From Gordionus sp. m RMFG-2023 (lineage: Eukaryota; Nematomorpha; Gordioida; Chordodea; Parachordodidae): 64,000 bases of DNA. The stretch covers positions 53,258,002 through 53,322,001 of the forward strand of contig NC_088777.1 in the NCBI RefSeq assembly GCF_954871325.1, written 5' to 3'. The notes under the pieces are model-generated. The model was not told where the DNA came from and made no database searches. It saw only the letters and a program-made list of their open reading frames with translations. Every line of letters starts with the position of its first letter. Positions within the stretch are counted from its first letter, which is position 1. The position numbers were made by a program, and so were the translations under genes. Below, piece by piece: positions 12,445 to 25,535 of the stretch.

Positions 12445-13314
12445 CTAGAAATTTATATGAACCCCTAGCCACAAAGCGAGTTCTTCGCGTTGAAATTTAC
12501 CGTCCCTATTTTTGTCGCAAGCTTTTAGCATGATTTTTCTAAATTTTTCTAGCTCCTTAGCCTTTTCCGTGGAATCAATATTTATGGTTTGTAATACGTC
12601 TCGAATAAACGCCACAACTTCGTTTCCCGCCAGGACGCCGTCGCCATTTTTATCGTAATGATGAAATATCGCGCAAAAGTCGCGGTAACTTAAATGGTAA
12701 TCCTCCTTGAATTTCAGCATGAAATTCTCCTCCGGCGAAATGATCCTCGACACTTCCTTGAAACTCAATATCCCGTCTCCATTTTTATCGTACAACGTGA
12801 CTAACGATTTCGCGTATTCTTCCAGCTTATCGTCACTCAAAGTTTTGTCCTGCGTCGTCTGGTAGAGGTAGTTTATGAAATTTTTTACATCGTTCACGGG
12901 AATAAAATCTTTATTACCGCCTGTAAATGCTGACCACGCCTTTATAAAATCGTACCCGTTCATTAAAGGCATATCGTACCTGACTAACGCCAAAAAACCT
13001 TCTTCCGGTTCCAATATTTGAGCCAATTCTCCGATTTCCAACTTTCCGTCTTTATTGATGTCGAATTCTTTGAGAAATTCTTGCAGTAATTTCCTCTTTT
13101 CCCGTTCGGTCAGATTCCGGCGGATCAGAGCGCGGTTTACGAGGTCGTTTAGCAAATTTCTCAATTCGACACCCTCGATGAATCCATTTCTGTCCACGTC
13201 GTAATGGTTCCAGCAATCGGCGAATTCCGTCGACGTTAAACCGGCAAAAATGACCCTCAGCCTTTTTAGCGTATTTCGGGGTATCTTCGACAATCCAAAT
13301 ATATATTTTTTCAT
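12445..13314 (-). CDS. Calbindin-32/calretinin-like six-EF-hand Ca2+-binding protein
   Basis: The 289-residue product has the hexa-EF-hand layout of calbindin, calretinin, secretagogin and insect calbindin-32, cytosolic Ca2+ buffers/sensors usually found in neurons. Loops: EF1 residues 39-50 (DVDRNGFIEGVE), EF2 85-96 (DINKDGKLEIGE), EF4 176-187 (DKNGDGILSFKE), EF5 221-232 (DKNGDGVLAGNE), EF6 267-278 (DKNRDGKFQREE). The third loop (131-142, TGGNKDFIPVND) has lost the Asp at position 1 and should not bind Ca2+ well. Family spacers follow EF2 and EF4 (EPEEGFL, SPEENFMLKF). There is no signal peptide or membrane segment. The start is the only in-frame Met before EF1 with A at -3. The whole protein is one exon, whereas animal calbindin genes are normally split by many introns. 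An ATTAAA on - near 12356-12361 may serve polyadenylation. Confidence 0.9.
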   Translation of the reverse strand: MKKYIFGLSKIPRNTLKRLRVIFAGLTSTEFADCWNHYDVDRNGFIEGVELRNLLNDLVNRALIRRNLTEREKRKLLQEFLKEFDINKDGKLEIGELAQILEPEEGFLALVRYDMPLMNGYDFIKAWSAFTGGNKDFIPVNDVKNFINYLYQTTQDKTLSDDKLEEYAKSLVTLYDKNGDGILSFKEVSRIISPEENFMLKFKEDYHLSYRDFCAIFHHYDKNGDGVLAGNEVVAFIRDVLQTINIDSTEKAKELEKFRKIMLKACDKNRDGKFQREELALWLGVHINF

Positions 13315-14240
13315 TTTATTTTAATTTTTTTGAAAATTTAAAAATAAATAAATGAAATAAATTATTAATATCAAGGTACAAATTCGGGTAAGTTGTGTAT
13401 CGATCCTATTTTCCTTATTAATGAACATTTTATGAATAAAAATTAAATACGTTCTTTATTGACAATTCCAAAATTGGCACATGCAAAATATAGGATCTCT
13501 ATAAAAAAAAAATACAAAAGGTTTCTTCAAGTATATACAAAAACAATATACGAAAATTTAATCAAAATAAAACGTTAACCGTAACACTCCTTATTATAAT
13601 TAAGCAATATTATTGAATATTTTTGAATATTATACGATTATACGTATTTATACAATTATGTTTCATCCATGAAAAAAAAAATTAATATGGGCCGGGCCGG
13701 TTAACCTGAGCTAAATTACTCGGGAAAAAGGATCGAGCCGTTAATATTTCCACAAATGGACGGGTTTGATTTATAAGTTCTGTGGCTGCGCTATAACCTA
13801 TGGATTATATTATAAATTAATGTCGTTGTTGTACCCAAGGTTCATTGAAATATTATTGACTAAAGCACAAAATTTGACTATTATATAAGGAAGAAGAAAC
13901 GACTGAAGAACCAATTATTATTTATTAAGATGCGCTTAGAGTTTCCCAAAGTCGTTAAAATATTTAGATAACTGCTCTACATATAAATACAGCGCGTATT
14001 CAAGGCAAGAACCTTTAGCCATTTCTTCTAATTATAAGTTAACAAAGATGATAGTTCTGAATAATATTTAATACTCCCACCGATTTATCTCTAGGCTCGA
14101 AGTATCCGTAGAAAAAAATGGACTTCTCATATGAATACATAGGTAATGGTAATAATGGGTATAGTAATTTTAGTTATTTTAGATTTTTTTAAGAGTTCAG
14201 TGAGATCGAGGATCTGATAGTTTAGCACAATCTAAATTAT
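13315..14240. other. 5' flank of the calbindin-like gene
   Basis: AT-rich, with no further exon supported on - upstream of the start codon. A GC-rich patch at about 13688-13745 (gggccgggccgg) resembles the GC-rich hAT-like repeat ends found at 28-31 kb. No core promoter can be named with confidence. Confidence 0.35.
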
Positions 14241-14344
14241 TATCCATCGCACCAATCTAATCCTGGAAACTTATCGAAACCCTATTTTATCTGGCAGATA
14301 TTTTTAACTTGCCAGAATTCTAATCGTGCCATCGATGACCAAAA

Positions 14345-14426
14345 TATACAGGCTTGCGTAGTATTTTTATAAATAAAATATTGAGCTTTAAAAATCGGCT
14401 TAAATCGAACCGTTTAAAAAACACTA
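14345..14426. mobile_element. AGTGTTGTT-family MITE, right-half fragment
   Basis: The sequence runs caggcttgcgtagtattttt, then aaaatattgag, then aaaatcggctt, then ccgtttaaaaaacacta, matching the right half of the family. The left half is too diverged to place. Confidence 0.55.
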
Positions 14427-15559
14427 CCTACATGTACTCTCGTTGTGTTTATGAAATTATATTATGTGGTCTTACCCCTTCCTCCCTTTCTCAGATCTAT
14501 TCCCTAGCAAACTTTATCGAGTCTATCTCCCTCTATTTACCTATTTAATAGTTGAATCACGTGGTTGGAATCAGAGACTGACATAAAAGATTAATCATTT
14601 TCTCTCATAGTTTCTCATCCACTCGCAATTACAAATGTTTTCCTTTTTTTTTCGCCAAATAAGAATACGATCAGTTTTTTCCATTTGTCTAACATCTTTT
14701 GACATTCTTATTACGAAAGCTTTGTTAAATATATACCTTCAGGTGTTTTGATATTTTCACTAGATTGTCAAACCGAACCCTTAACTTTTTAAAATATCTA
14801 TTTTCTAGAAAAATAAGGGAAATAATGATAGCGTCATAATTTTAACAATCGACCCTTATAATTTTCATCAGTTTAACACGAAGAAATAATGGAACGATAA
14901 AATGACAAATATATTTTGATAACCGGATTGCATTGGTGGCTATCGCGGCAAAGGATTCGGATCTATAGGTAGAACATGGGACTAAAACAGCTCTCTCCAC
15001 TCTTAGAAGAACTTAGAGTTACCCCTAACACTAAAGGGTGGGAGATATATCCTAATACTAGTGTTTTTCAAGGTAAGAGGAAACGCTTCTCTTGCTAAAT
15101 GAAGAATATGAAAGAAATCATGTGGGTGAGTCGACAGGAAAGATCACGAATTAAGAAGAAGGAAGTGAGTTTTGAACACTAGAATGGTATTTCGATAGAA
15201 GGAGTGAAGATTTTAGGTCAATTGGGGAATTGGATAGTTAACTAGAATCCCTGATGGTTTTCTGAATGATAATATAAGGTGCCAAATTATTATTTCTAAA
15301 TTTTTAAAGGAAAGGGATGAGGGTTTTAGATATTAAAATAATTATAAAAGTGAATAAAATCTCAAATCATTCAAAAGGTAGATATGCGAATAATGCCAGA
15401 TGTGATAATGAACATAGGATCAGAATTTACCATGAGTGTCCTGGGGAGATTGCATGAAAAAAAATGACAGCTAACCAGGTGGGTTAGCGTTTAATTTATT
15501 CCTATTTTCGGCGTTTCTAATTCTGATAACGGAGTCGTTTTAGGTTGCCTGAGAATTGC

Positions 15560-16175
15560 AAATATTGATGGTAACAAAGTTCGAATTTGACTAAAATGAG
15601 TGAAGTGGATGGAATACTGAATAGTTGAGTTGATGATGCGCAATTATTTAGGAATAATGTCACAATGATGATGGAAAAATAAACGAGGACTGGGAGGAGA
15701 AAGATACCTGTAAGAAATTGAGAAATAAACGTCCGCCTATAAATTCGTTGGTCCAGTGTTTTTTATTATGGGTTGGAATGTAGGAATATTAAGTTGAGGG
15801 ATGAGAAGGATATGAGGGTGACAGAAATGAGAATACTGAAATGGATATTAGGCCAATATAAAATGTACCGTATTATAGTGGCTGCTGATATAAAAAGGGA
15901 AGATGAGAGAAAATATGTTGAAGCGGCTAGAACATACGCAAAAAGGAACGAGATGAGAATTAATTTTTCCTAGGGGACAGGAGTTGAAAGGAGTGATCAG
16001 ATGGGATTTTGGTGAAGAACGATGGAAGTTTTCTTTGTGTGCATTTTGGGGTGGAGAAGACATTATATTTGATGACTGTTTTATATTATTAATAGTTTAT
16101 GATCTTAATTAGATATTTATATGAATAAATTGGACTTTTACAATTGGAAGTTTATAGTTTGGACTTTTACAATGG

Positions 16176-16206
<31 letters not shown>

Positions 16207-16400
16207 CCTGCAAATGGAAGCGAAGAAAATTATGGGGAAAGAAGGAGTGATTTAATGATGGAGGATATGCAGATAGATGTTAATTCATAGAGGCGAATAT
16301 GACAATGCTAGTAGATCTAGCTAATAAGCATTGGCGAATAGGTTTATTTGGTTCTCCGTGTTGCGCTTTCACTAGATCGGGTCAAGCTGACACGCCTTTG
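15560..16400 (+). mobile_element. Decayed LINE (RTE-like endonuclease/reverse transcriptase family), 3' part
   Basis: One frame at 15764-15973 reads YYGLECRNIKLRDEK, then RVTEMRILKWILGQYK, then YRI. This matches the widespread LINE signature LYGxECW-LKxxxExxx-VxEMRMLRWMxGxTRxDRI that lies downstream of the reverse transcriptase domain. About 16230-16360 reads SDLMMEDMQ and, in another frame, LANKHWRIG, similar to the usual EDM...LDRxxWR tail of these proteins. The polymerase domain itself is not recognisable, the frames are broken, and boundaries are approximate. Confidence 0.6.
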
Positions 16401-16415
16401 GTGCGCGTCCCATCA

Positions 16416-16636
16416 TAGTGTTGTTAAATCGCTCGATTTGAGCCCTATTTTTGAAAGCGGCTACTCAATATTTTAGCCATAAATATATTGCTCAAGCCTC
16501 AAGATTTGTCTTAGAGATGTCCGAACCCGTATATGACCAAATTTTTTTTAAGACTCGCGTAATATTTTTCCGGATAACTATAGTGAGTTGCCCCTTTTTT
16601 TAAACTGTCTCAATTCGGGTCGTTCAAACAACACTA
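16416..16636. mobile_element. AGTGTTGTT-family MITE, full-length diverged copy
   Basis: It starts tagtgttgttaaatcgctcg and ends in tcgttcaaacaacacta, with family inner arms (ctcaatattttagcc; gcgtaatatttttccggat). The flanks tcccatca and accacccc do not match, so the target duplication has decayed or the right end abuts later C-tract expansion (C19 follows at 16641-16659). Confidence 0.7.
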
Positions 16637-16659
16637 ACCACCCCCCCCCCCCCCCCCCC

Positions 16660-19600
16660 ATAAAACTCAAAGAAATTAATAACTTTAAATTAAAAAATAA
16701 AATATATATGCCCTCCCCCAAACAATTCCCAATAAATTAGTAAAATGCCTTTGATTTGCCACTCATTGCAAAAAAATATGACTTGTATTCTTAATTAGGC
16801 CATTGTTATACGAAGATAACGAATTGGGAGTACCACTTGTAAATTAATAATTCGGGAAGAAAATATTTCCTTTTTTTTTGTTTTGTTTGGTTATATAATC
16901 TATTTTAAAAGGAAGACATGATCGAAATCGGTTGAGGAGAATATCAATGAGATATCAGTTTTTTAAAAAAAAAAAAAAAAAAAATTAAATATAAAAAATA
17001 TAAAATTTTTATAATTCCATCTTGTTTGTGAAAAAGTTTTTGGATATTTATATATATAATAATATATATATAAATATAAAAGTTTGATTTGGGAAGACAC
17101 CAATTATTTTTTTTATAAAACAAATCATTTCCAAATATATGACGACTTTTTGATTTTTTTTGATGATATTAAAAAAAATGAGATAAAAAGAAGAAGAAAA
17201 AGTAATTGTTATTCCATAAATTTCGTTTATTTTATGATCACTTACTTTTCTATAATTTGAAACGCCATAGGCGGGGGGGGGGGTGATCTCTCAATAAAAA
17301 TAGATGTATAATATTAATTACTATAATTAGATGGTGCGTATAAGTCGCCATATGATTATAATATAAACCAATATCCTGGTATCCCTCCCACTCATAAAAT
17401 GCGAGTGCTTTGGTGATCAGGCTGATTGGGTCAAAATTCTCTTAGAAACTTTTTTTTTGAGTCGAAAAATATTTGGTTATATTCTTCGTGACAAAGTTTT
17501 ATATTATTCTTATCTTTATATACTTTTATTTCGATATTTTATTATTAATCATTTTATTGGAAAAAAAAAACATTTATCGAGATTGGAGAAAGATTTTCAA
17601 TTTTTTTTTCTTCTCATTTATCAAGTATTTTTGGTTTAAGGGGAAGGGGGGGGGGGTTCTGGAAGCGAAGAAGGAAAATGGGATTTGTCATTGCTCTCTT
17701 CAAAAACGAATTAGTTGTAGGGTAGCGACCAAAAAATCAGAAAGTACTCAGTTTTCCAGAAGGAAAGGGGTGACGGGGGTTTTCAAGTGTTTGCTTCCAA
17801 ATTCTCTCAAGAACACGTTTTGAAAAACAAAATTAATTTCGGTTATTTTTCGGGTGAATATATATTAAGGCCCAAAATATTTCAGGTTTTTAATAAAAAA
17901 AAACTAAAAGTTTTGAATAAAAATTATTAACCCCTAACCCTACCAAAAATTGGCTGGTGTATCTTTGGATAATGCCGGATATTTTGCAACTTTTTTGGGG
18001 TGTATTAACTCAAATCCTATATTTCCTTGATATTATTTCTGTAAAAATAATATTGTATCAAGATACAAATGGCTAACAAAAAAATAACTTATGTATGGCA
18101 AGTGATTTAAGTTTGGACGATTTTTTTATACATATCGAAAATCCCATATGAAAGTCAGGAACTTGCAAAATCACCTTATAGACCGGCTCAAATATCAGCC
18201 AGTTTGCTGCGTCACTCAACTCAATCAACTTTTCATTCTAGAGTGGTATTTTCAGAAAAGCACAAAAATCATATCGATTTTTGTTTTTGTTTTACTGCTG
18301 TTTTATTTTTTAAATATAAAATTTGTCGAAATTCAGGTGTTTTACTTTTATAATGATTCAGTGTTTAGAAGTAGAAGTTATATGTCAATTAGCATCTTAT
18401 AATTGGTCTTATACCACAACGCGATTATGCTATTATCATAAGTTTTATTCCATTGATTTTTTTTTATAAATAAGTTATAATATGTTGTTGTTACTTATTA
18501 CATTGCAACTATCACATTTATATAGCGTGCTAAGGCAATTTGCAATTTAAGAAAAAAAATTATTTAATATTTTAAAAATAAATGGCCAGTTTTAATTTAA
18601 TTTTATTAATATTGTTATTATTATTTCTCTTTAAAAAAAAATAGTTTGAGAAATTAAAATTTAATTAAAATCTAATTAAGAGAAAACTTAGACTATAACT
18701 ACATTACTATATTATATTTATGCTAAATGTGATGTGATAATGATGCTACTAAAAAGAGAAAATTGATAAATAAATATTTAAATTTCATTTTTTTTATATA
18801 TATTTAAATTTGAAAGGCAAAATAAAAAAAATGTTTTCTTTTTTTAAACTTTTTTAGTACATAGAGAGAGCGTATGCCTAAACTAACATCATTGTAAAAA
18901 AAAATAAATAAAGTAAAATCTGTTGAAACACGTTGGTGTTGAAAATAGTTCAATGAACAAGACTCTTATACCAAGTTTCAGGCGTAGACCATTAGATATA
19001 GGGAATGCCCTCCAGGAGCTCATAACTCCTGCAGACAATCAGACTTTCTCCGTTGAATATCAAATTTTTTTAAAACTTTACATAAGAATTCCTCGTCACC
19101 TTTCCGTCACCTGAAAAGTCATTCCTCAAAAATTGCTTATTTATCTAATTGATTTACACCCCATCTGGACTACCAATCGTTTGGAATAATATCAAAGTTA
19201 TAACTTGTAGAACTAAGAGCTTAGAAATCTCTATCGGCCTTCAATTAGGATGAGACATCGCAACACCTATAATTTGTTTTTACTCTACCTCTCATCAATT
19301 GTCACCTGACACATTAACTCAATAATATATACTCAGGATACCAATATCTCATCATTTCCCAAACCATCCCGCCTAACCCTGAAAGCCAGGGTAGCCCCCC
19401 TCCCCGACGGGATGTTAATCATCCTTTGAAATTAAAAAATTGCCTCTTCGTGTAGATTTTTTTTGCCATATTCGTTTCCATTAATTCTATTTTTCTAAGA
19501 GCTGAAAATTCAAAAAATCAATTAAATGCCGTTGATTTGTTCTGTCTGATAAGTGTCTACCATCAGTGATTCATTTAAACCTCGAGTTCTAAAAATGATT

Positions 19601-19982
19601 CAAAAACAGTAAGGAAAAAAAATTATGCCGGCGTTCCAATTCCAAAAGAGTTATCATCCACGGCTAAGAATATCCATAGCAATTTGCCATTCCAACTGTA
19701 TTCCATAATCCATGGATAATTGATGAAAAGATTGTTAATACCTTATTTTATATTTTAAAAAAATATCTATATAGGTTTTTTTTTGTCTTTACTTTTTAAT
19801 TGTTTCCATTAAAATGTCGTTAATATCCTTTTTTTTAAACAGTATACATGTAATTTTTTAAATGCTTTAATTAATATATATTATACTCTTTTTTTAAAAC
19901 ATTAAAATGAAATTACCAAATAAAAGAAAAAAACGATAATAGGAAGAAGAAAAAAAATGTAAGATAGACTTAAATATAATAT
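16660..19982. other. Gene-free AT-rich stretch
   Basis: No gene is supported. Open frames at 17457-17823 and 18148-18402 are AT-driven and lack domains. G runs of about ten or more occur near 17273-17283 and 17648-17656. The block at 18923-19440 is less AT-rich, but its frames show no family and no splice context. Confidence 0.35.
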
Positions 19983-20220
19983 AGGCCGACATTTGGTTAA
20001 TGATAGCCGGAAATGGAATCGGTGGGTCGTTTTGGGTATTTGTCCTAGGGCGAGAGCCCTTATTGGGATCTTCAGTTCTCTTTTTATAAGATAAGCTTTT
20101 CCTCCATGTTTAGGCGACATTGGTCAATGATAGCCGGAAATGGAATCGGTGGGTCGTTTTGGGTATTTGTACTAGAGGGCGAGAACTCTTATTGGGATCT
20201 AAGCTTTTCCATGTTTTTTT
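19983..20220. repeat. Tandem duplication, units of about 127 bp
   Basis: Two units each run gacat-tggt-aatgatagccgg, then aaatggaatcggtgggtcg, then ttttgggtatttgt-cta, then cttattgggatct, then aagcttttcc. The repeated tgatagccgg starts at 20001 and 20128. The second unit carries small deletions. Unknown family; non-coding. Confidence 0.8.
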
Positions 20221-21960
20221 TGTAAAGCTAAGTATATCTCAATTCCAAATTCACAAATATATTCCCTCGAGTTTCACTAATTTCGTAACCCGGGGCTACC
20301 TTTAGCCCTATTTATATTATGTAATAGAAAAAAAAAATTTTCTTTCTTTTTGTTTTTATCCTATTTTTTCGACATTTTTGCAATCGTTCTAAATTTTATT
20401 TAATACATAAAAAAAAATATGTAAAATTTTATAAATTATGACATTTGTTTCATTGTTAGTTAAATAACTTTGTAATTATTTTTTTTTACATTATTATCAT
20501 TATTATTATTTTATTTTATTTTATTTAATTTATTTTTTTTTATTAAGATTTTTCTGAATATTATTTTCTTTTATTTCTTTTTTTTTTCTGGTTTTTCCTT
20601 ATTTTCCCCATTAAAAAATACAAATTTTTTTATTTTAAAAAAAATTATAAAAATAAGAATTTAATGGAAATTAATAATATAATATTAATATATAAGTAAA
20701 GAGATCACGGAATTTATTAATTTTATTATAATATTATTCTTAGATTAAAAAATTTTTTGATCCTTTAGATGAAGATGAATTCAGAATCTAAAAGATTTCG
20801 TATCAAAAGAGGAATTCATGGAATAACAAAAAAAAAATCCTTTTCTCATTTGTAGGTAAAAGAAAAATTCTTATCATATTTTGGATTGTGTGTGGGGGAG
20901 GGGGGGGGGGTGACACAATTATACTTTGACAATTTTGAACATTACGTTGAATTATTATTTTTTTTTTAATTTAAGTATTTTTGTGAAATATCTAATATTT
21001 TGAATAACAGGTTTAACTGAGAGGTAACAGATCTAAACTGAGCGATAGTTCGGCTTTTATCTCCACCATGTGGTAAATTACTTTTAAATACTGATACCAC
21101 CTTCCTCGAAGCAGTAAACTTAGGCAAGAGAGTGTAGGGTAAGGTTTAGAGAGATATGAGAATCAGGGTTTAGCTGACAATTTTTTTTTTAAAATGTGAG
21201 TCTCCTTAATAAAATACACAGGCCTGCTCAAATATTATATGAAAAAAAAATGCATTAAATCAAACCCGGCCCGGTGGTGGTAGACGATAACGGTTCGGGC
21301 CTGGCCAGGCAGGCAACGAGTTTGCACACTGATATATACCACATAGTTATATTAGGTGAACTACACATTTTTCTTTCCAGTTTAAATGGTGGAGGGGGGA
21401 TGCACCCTTGGATGTTTTATCTTGTTTATATGTTAGTCAGTCATATGTGATATTTTTTTTAGGAATTAATCGGAGTCGAGACTATTTCCGGTTTGTCCAC
21501 GAAAGTATAAGGCGCCTATGGGTTAGAAACTAATAACATAATTACTACAATATTATCTGCAAATAAGATGGAGTATAAAAAAAGAAGATGTTATTAATCC
21601 AGAGAAAAGATTATTATTATTACTCTTTTTTTTAACATGGATCCATTATTATTATTTTTTTTTCTCTTCTAATTATTTAATTAATGATCCCATTCCAAGG
21701 AAGATTAAGCAGTGACATGTTGCACATGTTTTTTTTTCTATTTAAAAAAAAACAAAACTTTTCTTTTAAAATTAATAAAAATTAGATTTTTTTTTTAAAG
21801 CTAGATATGCTGACTTGATTAATCACGAGTGCCGAAACTGCCAATTTTTTTACTCTGAGTAAACGTATTTTTTTGTTGTTGTAAAATTTGTAAATTTTTA
21901 TATAAACCGCCAGTGACCAATATAACAATAATTTAATATCAAATTATAAATGGATATATC
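20221..21960. other. Gene-free AT-rich stretch with one GC-rich repeat fragment
   Basis: About 21223-21330 contains aaacccggcccgg and ttcgggcctggccaggc, resembling the ends of the GC-rich hAT-like repeats at 27-31 kb. A G-rich run lies at about 20895-20910. Otherwise nothing is recognisable. Confidence 0.4.
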
Positions 21961-22168
21961 TAGTGTTGTTAGACGGTTCGATTTTAGCCGATCTTTAGAA
22001 ACGGTCAACTCAATATTTTAGCCAGAAAAGTATTGTCCTGAGCCACGAAATTTTGTTAAAAGATGTTCAAACCTTTGTGTATCTTATGAGCAAAATCTTT
22101 AGGCTTTTCTTAATAATTTCCCTAATAAAATACTGAGTTAGCCGTTTCTACGAATCTTAACAACACTA
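21961..22168. mobile_element. AGTGTTGTT-family MITE, full-length
   Basis: Starts tagtgttgttagacggttcg and ends in cttaacaacacta, with the inner arms gtcaactcaatattttagcc and aaaatactgagttagccgtt. The flanks gatatatc and gagataca share 5 of 8 bases, a weak remnant of a target duplication. Confidence 0.8.
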
Positions 22169-22569
22169 GAGATACATGTGTCATTAAAATATATTTTTTA
22201 TAAAAAAAAAATTTTAATGGACTTATTTACCCTGTTTTGCATTTTTTTTTGTGTAAAGAGGTAATGAAGAACCGGGGTTCGATGATTTACTTCTTTTTTT
22301 TAAAAAAAATCGTCTTTTGGAAAGTCCTATATATATATATGTTAGCGTTCAATGCGTTTTTTTCCCGATAATGTGTTATTTTTTTAAATATTTCTATCAT
22401 GAATACCTACCCTAACCCTACTAATTTCAGACAATTTTGCCTTAAACCTTTGAACTTCTATTAAAATTTATATTCGTTTTGCTACAGATTTTTTTTTCTA
22501 TAGAAATTATAATAACATAAAGATAGATATTCTAAACATGCTGGAATACCCGCTCAGGTTTTAATTTAT

Positions 22570-22714
22570 TTTGTAGTCTTATGTCGAAGCTATCCAATGG
22601 TATAATTAGTTTTAACCCTCTAAAAAAATATAAATGAAATTTTATCTCCAAAAAGAGCCAAAACACCCTGCCAGATAGATCCGATCTTCCCCTAGCATGG
22701 ATTTAAAAAATGGA
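22570..22714 (-). repeat. Left arm of an inverted repeat pair adjoining (TTTC)n
   Basis: Read on -, it runs taaatccatgctagg, then gaagatcggatctat, then tggcagggtgttttggctct, then ttggatagc-tc-acataaga. The same sequence occurs on + at 24908-25045 at roughly 85% identity by eye. In both copies a long (GAAA)n tract lies directly 5' of it, which suggests the microsatellite belongs to the repeat unit. Confidence 0.8.
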
Positions 22715-23127
<413 letters not shown>

Positions 23128-24642
23128 TAAATTTAACAAAAACGCGTCCAAAAATGGATTTAAAGTTGAAAAATAACGCATTGCCGGAAAAAAACACATT
23201 GACGCTTACATATATACACCTATATATATATATATCAAAAGATAGAGAAATTTACTAATATACGAGCTCCAACAATGGAGTTATTCAAACCACAGTCACC
23301 GGGCTTCCTGAACCATTAGATTTTCTGCATTATAACGGACAGAAATTTTTATATTTTTTATTAACAGTTCAAACAACCCCAGTTTCTCGTGCCCCCATAA
23401 ACACTATTTTTCTTATTAACGAGGAAGAACCGTTTTTTTTTAATTTAAAAGGATAAACAAACGTGATAAAATTTTGTAGCATTTAACCTCGTATTAAAAT
23501 TATCCAATCATTTTATAACTCGTAAATAATTTGAAATGCCTCTAATAGGTAAAATGTACAAATTTTTTATTATAGCCATATATTCAATTGCAAGATTATA
23601 CATATTTTTTTGCAAAATATTTTTTTAAATTCTAAGGATTAGTATTCCAAATGGCTAAAAATCATGATTTTTAGACAATTAAAATATCACCGGAACCTCC
23701 GAGATTCTGCTCTATAGATGACAAATATGTCTGACCCTCTTTTGACCAATTCTCTTAGGGAATAGTTAATATATTTTTTTTGACTTAAAATCCCTAAATC
23801 AAGGTTTTCATTCAGCACTAAACTAAGGGTTGTGGCGAGGGAAAAGCGAGCGACATTATTTTTTCTAATTGTTCATCATGTCGGGTGACTGTCCGCGAAT
23901 AACTGCTGTAGATGTTTTTCACGACTCTAAGAATTGCTCACTGCAATGCAATATATTTGGGAACATTCGGGATTTTCGCTTAATAATTTTCATGTTTTTT
24001 TCATCGTGTTTTTTTTAAAAAAAAATAAAAAACATCCATAATCATCAATTTTTATATATAATTATTTGCAAACTCTTGGTTATATTAAATATAATAGCAA
24101 TCAACCATTCCTTCGCGAAAAAAATTGGAATTAACATATTTGCCAATAATGTCAGAGTTGAATGGTCATTTGATTGATTTAATTTTTTTTTTATTTTTTT
24201 GGAAAATTCACTGGAAGAATTGGTGGGATTAATAAAAATAAGCTTTTAAATATTAATCTAACGAAATATAATATATAATAGAAGAAAAAAAATATTAATA
24301 AAATTAAATATATCCAATAAAATTCGGGAAATACTGATAAGAAGTTCAAACAAATTTTTTTTTGATTAAATCTAATGCAATTTTTTCCTTTTTTTTTGAT
24401 GATAATATTTCTATACTAGTTTTTATGATGCAAATGTCGTTGTTAGGGATTAAAAAACCTGATTCATAATATTGAGATATATTGGCTCCACCAAAAAAAA
24501 CTTAATGTTAACTTCTTTTTTTTTAAAATATATTTTATTTTTGTGACTTTATTTACTTAACGACGCAGTCACATAATAATGGATTATTGGATTAATTCGT
24601 AATAAATAATTCACTCCTATTTGCATTTTTTTTAAATATATA
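23128..24642. other. Spacer between the two inverted (GAAA)n-bearing repeats
   Basis: 1.5 kb of AT-rich DNA with no gene recognised. Its two ends do not clearly pair with each other, so the inverted repeat appears to stop at the microsatellites. Confidence 0.4.
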
Positions 24643-24905
<263 letters not shown>

Positions 24906-24907
24906 GG

Positions 24908-25045
24908 AAATATACCATTTTTTAAATCCATGCTAGGAGAAGATCGGATCTATTCTGGCAGGGTGTTTTGGCTCTTTTTGAGATAAAATTTTAATTATAT
25001 TTTTTTTCAGAGTCATTGGATAGCCTCAACATAAGACAGGTCTAA
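24908..25045 (+). repeat. Right arm of the inverted repeat pair adjoining (GAAA)n
   Basis: Contains taaatccatgctagg, gaagatcggatctat, tggcagggtgttttggctct and cattggatagc-tc. It is the inverted copy of 22570-22714, followed directly by the repeat at 25055-25535. Confidence 0.8.
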
Positions 25046-25054
25046 GTAAAAATG

Positions 25055-25535
25055 CTGTGCTTTTCACTATTTACCGGTGACCCTGGCACAACTTTAATCT
25101 GTCCTTTCCGAATATTCGAGACTAATTTATCTAGTCTGCCCCACATTACATATTTCCAATTCTTCTTTTGTTTGCCATTTTACCCCTCGCCGTTTAGCCC
25201 TGAGAGTAGTGAGTTAGCTTATAATAGCTGTACAAATCTTTCTAGATAAGTTAGAAACAATGGACCAAGTTTAAATCCGCAAGCCTAGTTATTGGGTAAT
25301 ATGGCCATATAAATTTCGTAAAAATAAAAAAAAATTCCTATAAAGAAAAGTTGTTTTGAAAAGGTACTGTTAAAAAAAATTGTTTTCATCAATATTTTTT
25401 CGAATAAGAAGCTCCCGTTACTTAGTAAACATATGGTAGATGATATGTATAGGAATACATCTTTTGACCATAATTGAAACAATTTGCCATAAAGATGAAC
25501 CACCTGGCAGTTAGCCCCGCTCTCCGCTATGCAGC
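25055..25535. repeat. Dispersed repeat with CCATTTTACCCCTCGCCG core, copy 1
   Basis: Shares, in order, ttcactatttacc, then gccattttacccctcgccg, then tttagccc, then gaatacatcttttgacca, then ttgaaacaatt-gcc-taaaga, then accacctggc with the copy at 32052-32750; related sequence is at 56640-57166. It resembles a non-autonomous DNA element, but it encodes nothing recognisable. Confidence 0.65.

Noticed and set aside
17457-17823. Two overlapping plus-strand frames of 60 and 116 codons
   Set aside because: They start in AT-rich DNA and run through a G-run. No domain and no splice context.
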